From Acestrorhynchus altus (taxonomy: Eukaryota > Chordata > Actinopteri > Characiformes > Acestrorhynchidae): 64,000 nt of DNA. How positions within the stretch are numbered: the stretch's first letter is position 1; each line of letters opens with the position of its first letter. A program made the translations under genes and the position numbers. The DNA lies in NCBI GenBank assembly GCA_034509495.1, contig CM067515.1:16023058-16087057 (forward strand), read 5' to 3'. A model generated the notes under the pieces. That model worked only from the letters and a program-made list of their open reading frames with translations. It had not been told where the DNA came from and ran no database searches. Below, one piece after another: positions 35,456 to 46,599 of this stretch.

Positions 35456-35510
<55 letters not shown>
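35456..35510 (+). repeat. (CT)n microsatellite forming the polypyrimidine tract and AG acceptor of the Eph exon
   Basis: About 26 CT units run without break into 'cag' at 35508-35510, directly before the Eph exon. The tract can serve as polypyrimidine tract, but the exceptional length and regularity also make it a likely site for assembly error or length polymorphism. Confidence 0.9.
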
Positions 35511-35511
<1 letters not shown>

Positions 35512-35666
35512 CTGTGGCCGTGGCTTCTATAAGTCTTCGTCTCAGGACCTGCAGTGCTCACGTTGTCCGGCCCACAGCTATAATGACAGGGAGGGCTCCT
35601 GGAGATGTGACTGTGAGGACGGATACTACAGAGCGCTTTCTGACCCACCATCCATTGCTTGCACCA
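35511..35666 (+). CDS. epha7: orphan Eph receptor exon (EphA7-like cysteine-rich/EGF-like module)
   Basis: A 156-bp exon bounded by a CAG acceptor and a GTGAGT donor. Phase is 1 in and 1 out, as in vertebrate Eph genes, where this domain exon is also 156 bp. The 51 full codons are open and include GRGFYKSSSQDLQCSRC, then CDCEDGYYRALSDPPS, ending IACT. All six cysteines of the Eph EGF-like segment are present (residues 1, 15, 18, 32, 34, 50 of the exon). Among Eph paralogues the KSSSQDLQCSRCP and CEDGYYRA wording fits EphA7 best. Eph receptors are membrane tyrosine kinases that bind ephrins on neighbouring cells, and this module links the ligand-binding domain to the fibronectin repeats. No ligand-binding, fibronectin or kinase exon was seen on either side. 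It may be part of an epha7 gene placed here by misassembly, a displaced exon copy, or a gene with huge introns interleaved with nfic. Confidence 0.88.
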
Positions 35667-35678
35667 GTGAGTGGCGCT

Positions 35679-35681
<3 letters not shown>

Positions 35682-35720
<39 letters not shown>
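35682..35720. repeat. (AC)n microsatellite
   Basis: About 19 AC units starting 16 bp after the Eph exon donor, directly followed by the right copy of the 38-bp repeat. Confidence 0.97.
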
Positions 35721-35724
<4 letters not shown>

Positions 35725-35758
35725 GTAGCAGAATAAGTGAGAGAGAAACAGAAAAAGT
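35721..35758 (+). repeat. 38-bp direct repeat, right copy
   Basis: Identical to 32709-32746 and offset by 3,012 bp. The two copies bracket the LINE-derived segment and the Eph exon. Confidence 0.9.
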
Positions 35759-35873
35759 GTAAGAAAGAGAGAGAGTCCTGTGGGTATCCACAGTAGGTCG
35801 TATGGTTGCAGATTTTCATCCTAAATAGCCTGCCGTGACAGTTGATTCCACTTGCTTAATCAACAGCCCAGGA

Positions 35874-35875
<2 letters not shown>

Positions 35876-35948
<73 letters not shown>
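35876..35948. repeat. (GA)n microsatellite
   Basis: About 36 uninterrupted GA units. A purine-rich degenerate tail runs to 36020. Confidence 0.97.
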
Positions 35949-35951
<3 letters not shown>

Positions 35952-36039
35952 GAGAAGAGATAAACAGAGTAAGGAAAGAAAAAGAGAAGAACAAGGAAAA
36001 GGAGGAAGAGAAGAAACAAATCTCTGAACCAAAAAAGAA

Positions 36040-36685
36040 CCAGGCAAGGCTTTTTACTAGACTTTAGAACAGTGATTTTATTACATTCAGTGACCAGCAG
36101 TAGTGAGCGCCCAGGATGCTGATGATCACTGACTCACCACACCTCATCCCTAACTTCATCCCAGAAGCACTGGATGAGTCTCCATCATTCCAGAGAACAA
36201 CATTCCAGTACTTTTGGAGGAGATGGAGTTGAAGATCAGGTGGCGTAAAGCGGGAAATACCCTCTGACCACCAGAGACCTGGAAACTGCAAGCAAACTAT
36301 TTTTATCTCCCCGGCAGTATTTTATTTTACGAATTTTTATACTTCTCTATTCCCCATGTATTGTGCCTTTGTTTGTGCTCTCCGGTGTTGACCAGAGGAG
36401 GATGGGTTCCTTTCTTGAGCCTTGGTTCCTCTCAAGGTTTCTTCCCTAGTCTAAGGAGTTTTTCCTTGCCACTGTTTGCCCACTGGCTGCTCATTTGAGG
36501 CTTGGACCTGATTTTTGTAAAGCTGCTTGGTGACAACTCCTGTTGTAAAAAGCCTGATATAAATAAAGTTTGATTGATTGAGTGATAGCCCACTCCTGGC
36601 ATTAGTCATGGCGCCAATAGGTTAATGTTTGTCTGCCCAGAGACTTCTATTCTTTGGTAATACATCTCTATAGGACTTGTGACAA
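36040..36685 (+). mobile_element. Short non-autonomous element, family A, copy 9 (split by insertion)
   Basis: The left half (36040-36215) has 'ttactagactttagaacagt', 'gatgctgatgatcactgac' and 'catcattccagagaacaaca'. The right half (36585-36685) has 'cactcctggcattagtcatg', 'gcgccaataggttaatgttt' and 'catctctataggacttgtga'. The halves are separated by an unrelated repeat at 36216-36584, showing nested insertion. Confidence 0.75.
36216..36584 (+). mobile_element. LINE/SINE 3'-tail repeat inserted in family A copy 9
   Basis: Carries the widespread fish module 'gaccagaggaggatgggttc', 'ttcctctcaaggtttcttcc', 'ggagtttttccttgccactg', 'gtaaagctgcttggtgacaa' and 'ctgatataaataaagtttga', and ends in TTGATTGATTGA. 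The oligo-(TTGA) tail and one-sided truncation indicate retrotransposition. Confidence 0.75.
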
Positions 36686-36920
36686 GGACAGCAGGCCCAT
36701 AAAACATTTGACAAAAACAGTGAGAGAGGGGAGAGGGGGAGAGAGAAAGCAAGAGAAGACAGTGAAAAGAGAGAGAGTGTGGGATAGAGTGGGATTGTGC
36801 TGAATCCACAGACATACTGATCACATTCCACAGCTGTCAGTCAGCAAAATGTATATAGAAAACTAAATGAAACAGAATCAATATAAAGACAAGCTCAGAT
36901 CTGCTTCCGTATGCACAGTT

Positions 36921-36923
<3 letters not shown>

Positions 36924-36980
<57 letters not shown>
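36924..36980. repeat. (CA)n microsatellite
   Basis: About 28 uninterrupted CA units. Confidence 0.97.
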
Positions 36981-36981
<1 letters not shown>

Positions 36982-38100
36982 CTGTAGGAGCTGCCTAGAA
37001 TAAAATAAAATAAGGGTTTGATTGGTGTTAGCAGTGTAGAAGCTCTGTTAAAAGGTCATATTAACAGAAAATCTAACATATTGACTTCAGATATATTGCA
37101 AGCAGGCCAATACATGTGCATGTGATTGTATATGTGTACAGCAGTGTGGGGTACAGTTCAGTGCCAGTGTTATTTCAAGAGGAGTTTGTATGTTTGAGAC
37201 TGAAAGAGAATTTGTGTATGTGTAGTGAATGATTTTTGAGCTTTGTGCATATGCACAAATTACTGACAGTGTAATTGTGCATGAAGAATATGAAATGACT
37301 TGATAAGAGAATGTTAGGAAGTCAGCAGTGAAATGATATGGTCTGAAACTACATCTCGATTTAAACCTTACATAAACGTTCCCTAACCTTAACTTGTGTT
37401 CTAATACACATGCCATGGAGGGGCCATAAGACAGAGTTCTGCCAGGATGACTTAGAGTGTATAAAGAAGAAATGACCAATGTAATGTTTTTATATAGAAA
37501 AAGATGAACCTAGGGCTGGGTATCAAAGTGCAATATTCATAACATGTAATAACAAAAAGGCACCTTCTAGTTGGAAAAATTCTACAAGTGTTTATTTTCA
37601 ATACTTTGCATAAAATGCAAGGGAGAATGAATGGCATTAATGTTACTACAAAAATAGACCTTGTGGCCGGCTTCTATGACTGTCATAATTCATGTTCTGT
37701 AGGTTTAATAAATGAGCTCTAACTACTTACCAGAAAAACTGGGTATTGAGTGGGAAAATGTGCTTTGTGTCTTCGCTGTAACCTCAGTGAAGGTGGTCTG
37801 AGACATGCTTGGTCTGGGAGAAGGGTGCTAAACAGAGACCTTTGGTTTCTGCTGCACAGTTTCTGAACATTTGACAACATGGTGGACAGTTTTGGCTTTA
37901 TTTCTATAGAAAGGAATTTTTGGAGAAAGTAAACACTTACTGCACAGAAAAGGAGCAGCACTAGGTAGCTGAAGCTTTTGCACAGCACCACATGTTAGTC
38001 AAAATAAAAAAAGCAAACTTGAGACAGCAAAATTATCTTCACTACATTTTTAGCCAAATATTTTTGGGAGGGTGAGCACTAGAGGATTAACATGTAAAGT
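36981..38100. other. no recognised feature
   Basis: AT-rich intron-like sequence. The minus-strand frame at 37087-37479 is 130 codons but has no family resemblance. Confidence 0.5.
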
Positions 38101-38120
38101 GAGAGCTGATTATAGAGACG

Positions 38121-38170
38121 GACACACGCACACACACACACACGCGTGCACACACACACACACACACACA

Positions 38171-38217
<47 letters not shown>
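38121..38217. repeat. (CA)n microsatellite
   Basis: Near-continuous CA with GCGTG and GA interruptions. It gives spurious poly-Cys/Val frames. Confidence 0.97.
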
Positions 38218-38218
<1 letters not shown>

Positions 38219-38438
38219 TAGTATATATATACGCCTTTCACAGTTCATAACACTCAAAAGCCCATCACTGCAAGTACCTCTTGCCACTGATACCATCAGA
38301 GGTAAATTGCATTTGGATTGAATGCTCAATTTCCAGTTTGGTTCTGGATTTGTGGAGTTGGAGCTGATTGATTCTGAGAAGGACTCAGAGAAACAAACTG
38401 AACCGTTTTATGGAGTTTCCAAGGAGCTTTATATGTAG

Positions 38439-38440
<2 letters not shown>

Positions 38441-38519
<79 letters not shown>

Positions 38520-38520
38520 C
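38441..38520. repeat. (GT)n microsatellite
   Basis: About 34 GT units ending in GCGCGCGTGTGCGC, an alternating purine-pyrimidine run with Z-DNA potential. Confidence 0.97.
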
Positions 38521-38929
38521 GCTTTAAACGTGAATAAAGAAGTTTGCCCCTGTGTATAGGTATTTGAAGCTTGTCTCAGGTGTTTTGTAATGTAGGTTCT
38601 TTCATATGTGAAATTTAGTTTCTGTGTTCTGCTGATGTCATTTAACTTCACAGTTCTCAACAGAATGTTTTTGTTAATATCTGATTCCTGTTTGCTGAAC
38701 ACTCCGTTTCTCACTTGTGGGTTGTATTGTATTGCAGTTTTTGTGCTTGGGTATTGTGTTATGAAATGGCTGTCAATATTCAGCTCTGGTGACTGCTAAT
38801 CTGATATTTGATAGATGGCATGAGCAGGGTTTTTTTTTTTAAGTTTCTGTATAGTATCAAAAAGGGTTCTACTACTGTTACGATGTCAAATACAATATGT
38901 TCTATTTAGAGCATGTATTTACAACACCT

Positions 38930-39020
38930 TCTCCATCAATCTGAAGAACCCCTTAAACATGTAAAGGGTTCTTTAAGTGTTTAAATTTCTATATCGAACC
39001 ATTTTTTATTGAAGAACCCT
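38930..39020. mobile_element. short inverted-repeat scrap ('aagaaccc/gggttct')
   Basis: 'ctgaagaaccccttaaacat' and 'gtaaagggttctttaagtgt', then 'cgaaccattttttattgaag' 'aaccctaa', resemble the fish repeat also split around 4400-5395. Boundaries are unclear. Confidence 0.4.
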
Positions 39021-39274
39021 AATGTTTCAGGGAGTAGCTCAAACTGCATGACTGTAATTGATGAATAGAAAATGAAGATACAAAGTTTTTGCAGCACAGC
39101 AATGATTTGCATGTGCCCCCTATTGGCTGAGCCTGGGATTGCTATTTTGGTCAGAAGGGTTGCCATGTCCTTCTCTGTCACGAAGCCCCAGTGCTGTGCT
39201 CCTCTACTGCTATGAGTGGAGAATTACAGCCTGTTCCAGTATAAATTTTGACAAGACACACTCACTCACTCACA

Positions 39275-39319
<45 letters not shown>

Positions 39320-41640
39320 TCACTCACTCACTCACTCACTCACACATAGTGTTCATCTCCATCTCCATAAGGTGAAGTCACGGCACTCACTACTGAGCAC
39401 GTCGGTGAATGCTTCATGTCACGAGACCGACTAAGATAAACACATGATGTCTTGTGTGGTTTCCAGCTGCAGTCGTGTTTCTTATTACAGTGTTTTTATG
39501 TGTTTGTCAGACTAGCTGTGTTGAATAGTGTTGCTATGTATGTGAAAGGACATGAACCAGTGAGAGTCTTTGTAAAGTTTTGCTGCTTTATTTGTTCCAG
39601 CAGGCGGCTTGCTTTACCTTTAGTTGTGTGAGAAAGAAAGAGCTAAAGAGACCCATGTATCATCAGAGTCGATTCAGAACCTCTTTGTTTTTTAACTTGG
39701 AGGTTTTTACATTATTTGTGTGTATATTTTCAAATGCTAATACTTTTACTCCTACATTGAGTATATTAGTAAGAACAGAAACCTACATTTCACTCATTAT
39801 TCAATAACATTTAGCTCCTAATTCCTTTTTTGACCTTCGAGCATTCAGTTATGTTAGGTACTGCTTTGTTTGGCTGCACTTGTAATTAAACAAATTTAAC
39901 ATTGTAAAGTCAACATTTTTAAAAGTCTGCAAAGACTAACTTCTCAAAAATCTGAACAGTAGAAAGTATTTACAAAATCACCCATTTTCAGTGTCCTAAC
40001 GTTTTGTGATTCTGTGGACTGGAAGCCAAAAAGCAAATAAAAACACTGGTTGGTAAAGTGCAGTGAATGTTTTATTCAGTGCTTGGAAAATAGGCTGAAA
40101 AGCAGCGATTACATTTAGGCATGCCATAGACAATGTGTGAAGGAAGTAGCTAAATTTGCAGGTGTATCTAAGTGTATGGTTATATTGGTCTACCAGTAGT
40201 AGCAGACATCCCACCGTAAAATTTGTGGAAGTTACAACCACCTTAAACACACAAGGTGACTAATTTTTGTTTATTTTGTGTGGAGTCCACCTTAGCCTAA
40301 AATTAACCAGAGCACAGTGCAAAAAAATGACTGTGAAAAATGATTGTTTAAACAGTCATTAAATTAAACAACAGAAAAAAACACTGATTCCCTGAAGATC
40401 CATGTGTGAGAAAGAGAGTTAGCATGAAGTCTTAAATGCAGCTTCCAGTTACGTAAAAGTTCTTAATCACTTCTTTAAAGCTTTAAGTTCTGAAGAGAGA
40501 GTTTAAATTAAACACTTAATAACGTTGTTTTTACACATCCACACTCGTTTACAGAGGTAGCGTTCCATCCAGCCAAGAAAGGGGTTCTTTTATACCATTA
40601 GTCAGTTTGGCACAATGTTTAAAAGTAAGACTTTTAGGATCCAAAAACCATATTTTTTTTGAAAATGTAGGTTTTTTAGCAGCATTTCTAAAAACATACT
40701 CTGTTCGTGCAAGAACGCTTGTACTCATAAGGTTTATAAAGTAAAATCCTGTAAAGAAGTAATGTAATGGCCAATGCAGTCCTAAATACAGTACAAAGAT
40801 AAAGCACATTTTCATTTTCTTGAAATTTATTCAAGCAGCAGGTCTTCAAAACATCTCACACACAGTTTAGTCCCACTTTTTCCAGGAAAAGAGAGTTAAA
40901 AACATGGGCAGAAAAAAAATCTACAAACCTGATCAGAAGGTAGACACACTCCTGAACAGACAGAAGGCAGTGTTGACAGTGTAATTAAAAGGTAAACCCA
41001 GTCATTAGTTGGCAACAACCAAATGTAACAAATCTGTAGCATAAAAGACTTAAGTCCAACACACTTGACTTCCCCTGCAGCTCTAGACGTTTGTTGAGAG
41101 TCTTATTTGATCTAAACATTTGTACTTTGCACTTTTGCTACAGCCTTTATGTCACTACAGGAAGATTCCCATTACTAGTGTAGACTCTACACACCTCTGT
41201 GCTCTGTAACGTATGGATTAGTAGTCGTGATCTACAGTTATTTATAATGAAATCTTGTTACTTGATCGTACATTGAATGTTGCACTTAAGTGTACATTAG
41301 AACATTATTTTCTCATCCGTTTCAGTTGTTACGACAGCTGCAGTATGTAATGCTTTCTTAAGTAGTTGTTTAGTCGTTACTCATTTCTGAAGCTGACTGA
41401 AGATAAAGGAATGTCTCTCTCATTAGGTCATTTCCACAGCACAAACTTTCTCCTCGCTCTCTCTCTCTCGCTCTCTCTTTCTCTCTCTATGGTTATTGCC
41501 CTCTCCAAACTCTTTCTGAATCCACACAGCCAGTGCCAGTCTTCTCTCTCTCTCTCTCTCTCAATTGCCATCTTGGCAAAGTGGCATGCTGGCACTCCAC
41601 AGTGGGGTTAGTTGTACTTTGTGAGTTCTTGCTTAGATGA
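39021..41640. other. no recognised gene
   Basis: Intron-like DNA with a (CACT)/(CT) cluster at 39262-39350 and shorter TC tracts at 41455-41490 and 41543-41562. Frames seen in this interval have no family resemblance. Confidence 0.5.
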
Positions 41641-41667
41641 TGAGAGAGAGAGAGAGAGGGAGAGGGA

Positions 41668-41710
<43 letters not shown>
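41641..41710. repeat. (GA)n microsatellite
   Basis: GA run with three GGGA interruptions at 41658-41675. Confidence 0.97.
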
Positions 41711-41716
<6 letters not shown>

Positions 41717-42135
41717 GAAAGAACCATCTAAAATGGCTGCCAACTCCTCTGCACATGAAATGTCTGCCAAAAAAAAAAAAACTAAGAAAATAAAAACCTG
41801 AAAAGGAGAAATAGCAAAAGCATGCATCTAACCTCGTAGGACCTCGATTTTGACACACAATACATGAATAAATGGGAAATGCACAGATTTTCACTTTTGT
41901 AATTTTTCCAAACTTGCATTAAATGGTTAAAATAGCAGTCATTCAGATGAGGTATGAAGGTATTGGTGTGAAACTCTAGAGAAATTTACTAAGTCAAAGT
42001 CTTAAGCGCCCTCACACAAAGTTATCACCGCTGATGGTTATGAAAACACTGCCTGATTTCTGGGACACTTTTATGGGTTGAAAACATTTTATCGTCAGTT
42101 CTATATCACTCTATGTACCCACTATATACACGATG

Positions 42136-42490
42136 TTGCTACTAGATTTTAGAACATTGCTGTGAGGATTTGACTTTCATTCAGTGACAAGAGCATGATT
42201 GAGGTCGGGATGTTGGCTGATCACTAAAACACCTCCCCAACTCATCCAAAACATACCTAAAATGATGATGGGTTTATTCCCCTTCAATTCCCCTTCTATT
42301 CCCTACATGGTGCCAATAAATTACTTTATATCTGCATTCTATTGTCTATTTATATTCATTCTATTGTCAGTATTCCTCTACAAGTAGTAGACAAGCTTTT
42401 GTGCATTTATACATTTGTGTCAGCAAAGACTGCAACTTATAGTAGCTGAATTACATTCATTAGAAGGGGCGTTCACAAACATTTAGACAT
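42136..42490 (+). mobile_element. Short non-autonomous element, family A, copy 10
   Basis: 'gctactagattttagaacat', 'tgctgtgaggatttgac', 'cattcagtgacaagagcatg', 'gatgttggctgatcac', 'acaagtagtagacaagcttt' and the terminus 'aaggggcgttcacaaacatt'. The central part is shortened and diverged. Confidence 0.7.
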
Positions 42491-42996
42491 ATAGTGTACA
42501 CTTGTTTATTACTGTGATTTCTTTACTGTGGTGGTGAATGGAGCCAAATATCACAAATATATGATAAGATAATGGAATATTGGAATAGTTGCAAATATAT
42601 ATACTCTCATTATCAAAAACTACTTGCACCCGGAAGGAAGTGTGAGGGTGCAATGTTATTCAGTTTTCAGGAACAATAAAGGATTTAAAATTTATTGAGC
42701 TACCCATACAAAAGTACCTTCTCTCATTATTGGGTCAGACCTCCACGTTTGCTGACACAGCATGTCAGATGTCTCAGCATGGAGTTGTAGAGGTTCCAAA
42801 TGATGTTCTGTAATAATCCATCACATGCTTAAATATTCTCGCATTTTCTGCAGATTTTGTGGTTGGGGGGAGAGGTTGATAGCACGTCCAAAATCCCACA
42901 CATTTTCAGTCTGGGATCGGTCATTTTGGCACTGACCACAGTACCTTCACACACTCCCTGCCCAAAGCTGGGAGCCTTGTCCAAGCATACTGCAAG

Positions 42997-43000
<4 letters not shown>

Positions 43001-43061
<61 letters not shown>
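43001..43061. repeat. (GT)n microsatellite
   Basis: About 30 uninterrupted GT units. Confidence 0.97.
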
Positions 43062-43064
<3 letters not shown>

Positions 43065-43189
43065 AAATGAGTTATTGTATGTGAACATCAGTAGGGATGT
43101 AGAATATGGGCCCTGATGTTGATGGGAAAAGGAAAAAGTGATGAGGAGTGTTTGTGCAGAAATATGCAGCAGGGCATCCACTCAAGCTC

Positions 43190-43400
43190 ATTCATCACTC
43201 CGCCTTATTTTTCACATTTGTTTTTGGGAGAACATTACTAAGCAGTGAAGAAGCAGTAAAATCCTTTCTCCCATCCGGCGAAATGGTAGTAAAGCGGGAG
43301 CCGTTGTACAAAATGGCCGTCATTTTTTCCTGGGCTCCGCTCGGCGAGAGAAAATGGAGGCCGCCGTGTTGCTCTAGCATATTTCATTACATCATACTTT
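43190..43400. promoter_or_regulatory. candidate regulatory island with YY1-like motifs
   Basis: Repeat-free and GC-rich relative to its surroundings. It contains 'aaaatggccgtcatttt' and 'aaaatggaggccgccg', both close to the YY1-type AAATGGCGG/CCGCCATTT motif, plus 'cccatccggcgaaatgg'. Both strands are open for 60-100 codons here without protein family resemblance, which fits a constrained non-coding block. Function is inferred. Confidence 0.25.
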
Positions 43401-43519
43401 CCTCTCTGGCATTTCTGTTTTTGTATTCATGTGTCATGGCCCCTAAAAACTGAATATGAAAAAAAGGACAAGATTTTCAGTTCAGTTCAGAGGCAGTTCT
43501 CCACATATTTTGTTTTATG

Positions 43520-43610
43520 TGTTTTTTTTGTTTGTTTTTGTTTTGTTTTTGGGGTTTTTTGCCTTTTGTTTTTTTTTTTTTGCTTTTTTTTTTTTTTGCT
43601 TTTTTTAAGT
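43520..43610. repeat. T-rich low-complexity tract
   Basis: Runs of T separated by single G or GC over about 90 bp, giving a spurious poly-Phe frame. Confidence 0.9.
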
Positions 43611-43817
43611 TTTCAGCATCACTGGACTTATTGAGTATGAGTAGTCCGAGTGTATGTGAGCCAGCCCCCTCCCCTGCAAACTCCCTTATTTTATTATTTC
43701 TTCTTTTCAGTCAGCCGTGCCAGGGATTTAGTCTGAGGGCTGCTTGCCTAGAAACTGCTGCAACTCTTGGCAGAAGTGTTTTTGGATATTGAAGATAGCT
43801 GACAGAGAGAAACAGAG

Positions 43818-43818
<1 letters not shown>

Positions 43819-43855
<37 letters not shown>
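43819..43855. repeat. (GA)n microsatellite
   Basis: About 17 GA units. Confidence 0.95.
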
Positions 43856-43856
<1 letters not shown>

Positions 43857-43933
43857 GGAGTGTAGCCTGTGTTTTTCTGGCAGTATTGCTCCTTTCAGCT
43901 CCTCGTAGTATCAGAGCACTGATGGTGTTTTAG

Positions 43934-43935
<2 letters not shown>

Positions 43936-43987
<52 letters not shown>

Positions 43988-44003
43988 GTGTGTGCGTGTG
44001 TGT
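43936..44003. repeat. (GT)n microsatellite at the contig-overlap boundary
   Basis: About 33 GT units with GC variants. The 3' end of this tract is where the duplicated segment begins (43996). In the second copy the tract is cut off by the N gap. Confidence 0.95.
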
Positions 44004-44244
44004 TTACACATAGTTTACTAACCTTATTCACTGTCCCATACAGTGATATATAAAACTATTCAGGGAATATGCAGTCACATATATGTGTGTATGAGTATGT
44101 CTATAAATGCCATAATACATGCATTTATCAATGATGTAGACAGTTATTTATGATGTATAGAGTGATATGTACAACTGCAAAGAGTATATAGTGTTTGATA
44201 TGAAGACTAAACTTTTCTGAAATGACCAATCAGTGGGTATACAG

Positions 44245-44553
44245 TAGGGCTGTATGACATTAAAAATATATTACAATATTAAAAAATGCAGGAATTTACC
44301 TGATGTCTCCAGAAGTCAATGTTCCTGCATGTCATGATATGAATAATACACTGTTTGTCCAATAGTAAACCAAAATTAATTATATTGGGCAAATATATTC
44401 AGCCTCTGGTAGATATGTTATGTAAAATGAGATCAGTGCTAATTTTTGTTTTGTTTTAAGCAGTTATTTTCTATTTTATATTGCACGACATGTGACTATT
44501 GCACATGCACAGATTGCAAGAACAATGCTAAAACAATATATTGTGCAGCCCTA
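44245..44553. mobile_element. 309-bp hAT-type MITE with 8-bp target duplication
   Basis: Ends are TAGGGCTGTA... and ...TGCAGCCCTA, with inverted homology extending into 'acaatatatt'. It is flanked by perfect 8-bp direct repeats GTATACAG (44237-44244 and 44554-44561). Eight-base target duplications and TAG/CTA-type ends are hallmarks of hAT elements. Non-coding and AT-rich. Confidence 0.85.
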
Positions 44554-45354
44554 GTATACAGTGATATATACAACTGTTAACATTATATACATCAATATTT
44601 ACACCTCTTAAAGTGATATACATTAATATACTTATTAAAGGCTGCTTCTAAAACTATCCATTAAACCAAAAATCTTTGAGGAGCCTTTTATTTGTTTTGC
44701 TGCATTAGCTCAGTGTTCTGATGTCAGGTGAAGTGCCAGCCAGTGTTGAGGCATTTCGGCAGCATTTAAACATTAAAGATGCTTCTGTTCACTTCTGAAT
44801 TCATTTTGCTCTCACCACTGGCCATTATATCATTAGTAAAAACAGGTTATCCGGTTGCTCCAGGAGTCATATACGGTATACCACAATGTGTTACAGATGA
44901 GATGGTTTACTTTAGGTCATATGCACCTTTACTTTGAATCCTACAGATTTAGTTTCATCTTTACCGCCTGTTTTTGTGCAGTTTCAGCAAACCGTAACCT
45001 GCTGTTTCTGTTTCTGAGACTTACCACCAGTTTGCATCTTGTGGTAAACCTTCAGAGGTCATGCTAGCATCTTTTGATCTGCATCCTAGTCTTTGACACA
45101 TTTGTGCCTACATAAATGCATCCTGGAGAGGTTGTAGTTGGGGTTTTTTTGTTTTTGGTTTTTTTTTTTTTCATGTACTCAGCATTTTTTCTTCAGCATT
45201 CTTTGGTCAACTGCGGCTGTTTTCTCGGTCTTTTCAATTCTTTGCTGTTGCTAAGCTCACCAGTGCACTCTTGCTTCTGAACAGTGCAGCTACAGTTGAG
45301 TTTGATTACCTGTTGTACTGGTGAAGTGATGGCCTTGGTGCTTAGGTTGAGAGA

Positions 45355-45733
45355 GACCCCACTGGACCACCACAGAGCAGGAATTATGTGGGTGGTGGGT
45401 CATTCTCAGTGCTGCAGTGATGCTGATATGGTGGTGGAGTGTTAGTGTGTGTTGCACTGGTTGGAGTGGATCAGACACAGTGTTTCAATACTGTGTCCAC
45501 TCACTGTTCAATCTGTTGAACACTCCTACTTGTATGCTCCATCTTGAGAAGTCAGAGACAGACGCTCAACTGTTCGAGTTTTCACAGGACACTGCCCACA
45601 AGATTCTGCTGGCTGGATATTTCTGGTTGGTGGACTGTGCTTGGTCCAGCAGTGACACTGAGGAGTTTAAACACTCCAGCAGCACTGCCATGTCTGATCT
45701 TCTACCAGTGCAGCACACACTAACATGCCATTA
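45355..45733. mobile_element. palindromic MITE-like repeat
   Basis: The left part 'ggaccaccacagagcaggaa', 'gtgggtcattctcagtgctg' and 'gtgttagtgtgtgttgc' is mirrored on the right by 'cagtgcagcacacactaac' and 'ctccagcagcactgcc'. It belongs to a common fish inverted-repeat element built around 'tccactcactgttcaat' and 'ggctggatatttctggttgg'. Non-coding, despite open frames on both strands. Confidence 0.7.
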
Positions 45734-46321
45734 GGTTTATGTATGTATATGTATACATTATTATAAAATTTTATGTATAAATATAATCATTATACATTCT
45801 ACTTGCCAGGATGTATTTTAGTAAACAAATATTATTAATAAAATACAAATTAGATACATTGACCTTTATATATTGGTAGTATTAGTGTTATTATTATTAG
45901 TAGTAGTGTAATAATATCTTACAACATATTAATAAATGTTGCATATTTATTGTATATTAGATATATTCACTTGCCATGACATTATTTCTTCCTGTCCAAA
46001 AACTGTGTCACCATCCAGTTACTTATGACCAGGCCTGTGGGAGCTTAACAGTCAGGATTTGACTGGCCTACTTTTCCAGCAGCAGCAACAGGAGCACTTA
46101 CTTAAATTTGACCTTACTGGACAAAACTGGCATTTTTGTGGTCTGTGTCTTCATGCATACGTGTGTTTAGAAACGAAACATGCTTATTACGTGAACAGCA
46201 GGCACAATGAAAAGCCACGGACAATTAAAGCCATTATCCAGTCCAATACAATTAGTGGAGTCGTTCTCATTCCCACTATTAGCGGTGAAGTCATAGATTG
46301 TATCAGCAGGGTAGTGCATGG

Positions 46322-46324
<3 letters not shown>

Positions 46325-46389
<65 letters not shown>
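46325..46389. repeat. (GT)n microsatellite, copy 1
   Basis: About 32 GT units, ending 'gca' before 'ggtcgtggtcag'. It produces the poly-Val-Cys stretch in the spurious 175-codon frame at 46059-46586. Confidence 0.97.
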
Positions 46390-46391
<2 letters not shown>

Positions 46392-46599
46392 GTCGTGGTC
46401 AGCCTCAAACCTTTAGGCCAGGGAGAGCGTGTGAGTGGTAATGGTGCGTTGCGTTCTTTGGGCGCTAAACTCAAACATGTGCAGCAGGCCAGGCTCCCCT
46501 CCACTTTGATCTGTACGTGGAGTCCGGCCTATCAGATACGCAGCACTCCTACTTATTTATCTGACTTTTTACTGCCGGTTCTCTGAACTTCTGCCAGAG

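Noticed and set aside
41570..41602. Second NFI palindrome ('cttggcaaagtggcat')
   Set aside because: Only one half-site (TTGGC) fits. The partner is GGCAT rather than GCCAA at N5 spacing.
43148..43453. 101-codon + strand frame
   Set aside because: The opposite strand is also open, the composition reflects a GC-rich block, and there is no domain or splice context. Treated as a candidate non-coding element.
46059..46586. 175-codon + strand frame (repeated at 49089-49616)
   Set aside because: About 20 residues are Val-Cys from a GT microsatellite, the remainder has no family resemblance, and it is duplicated only because of the contig overlap.
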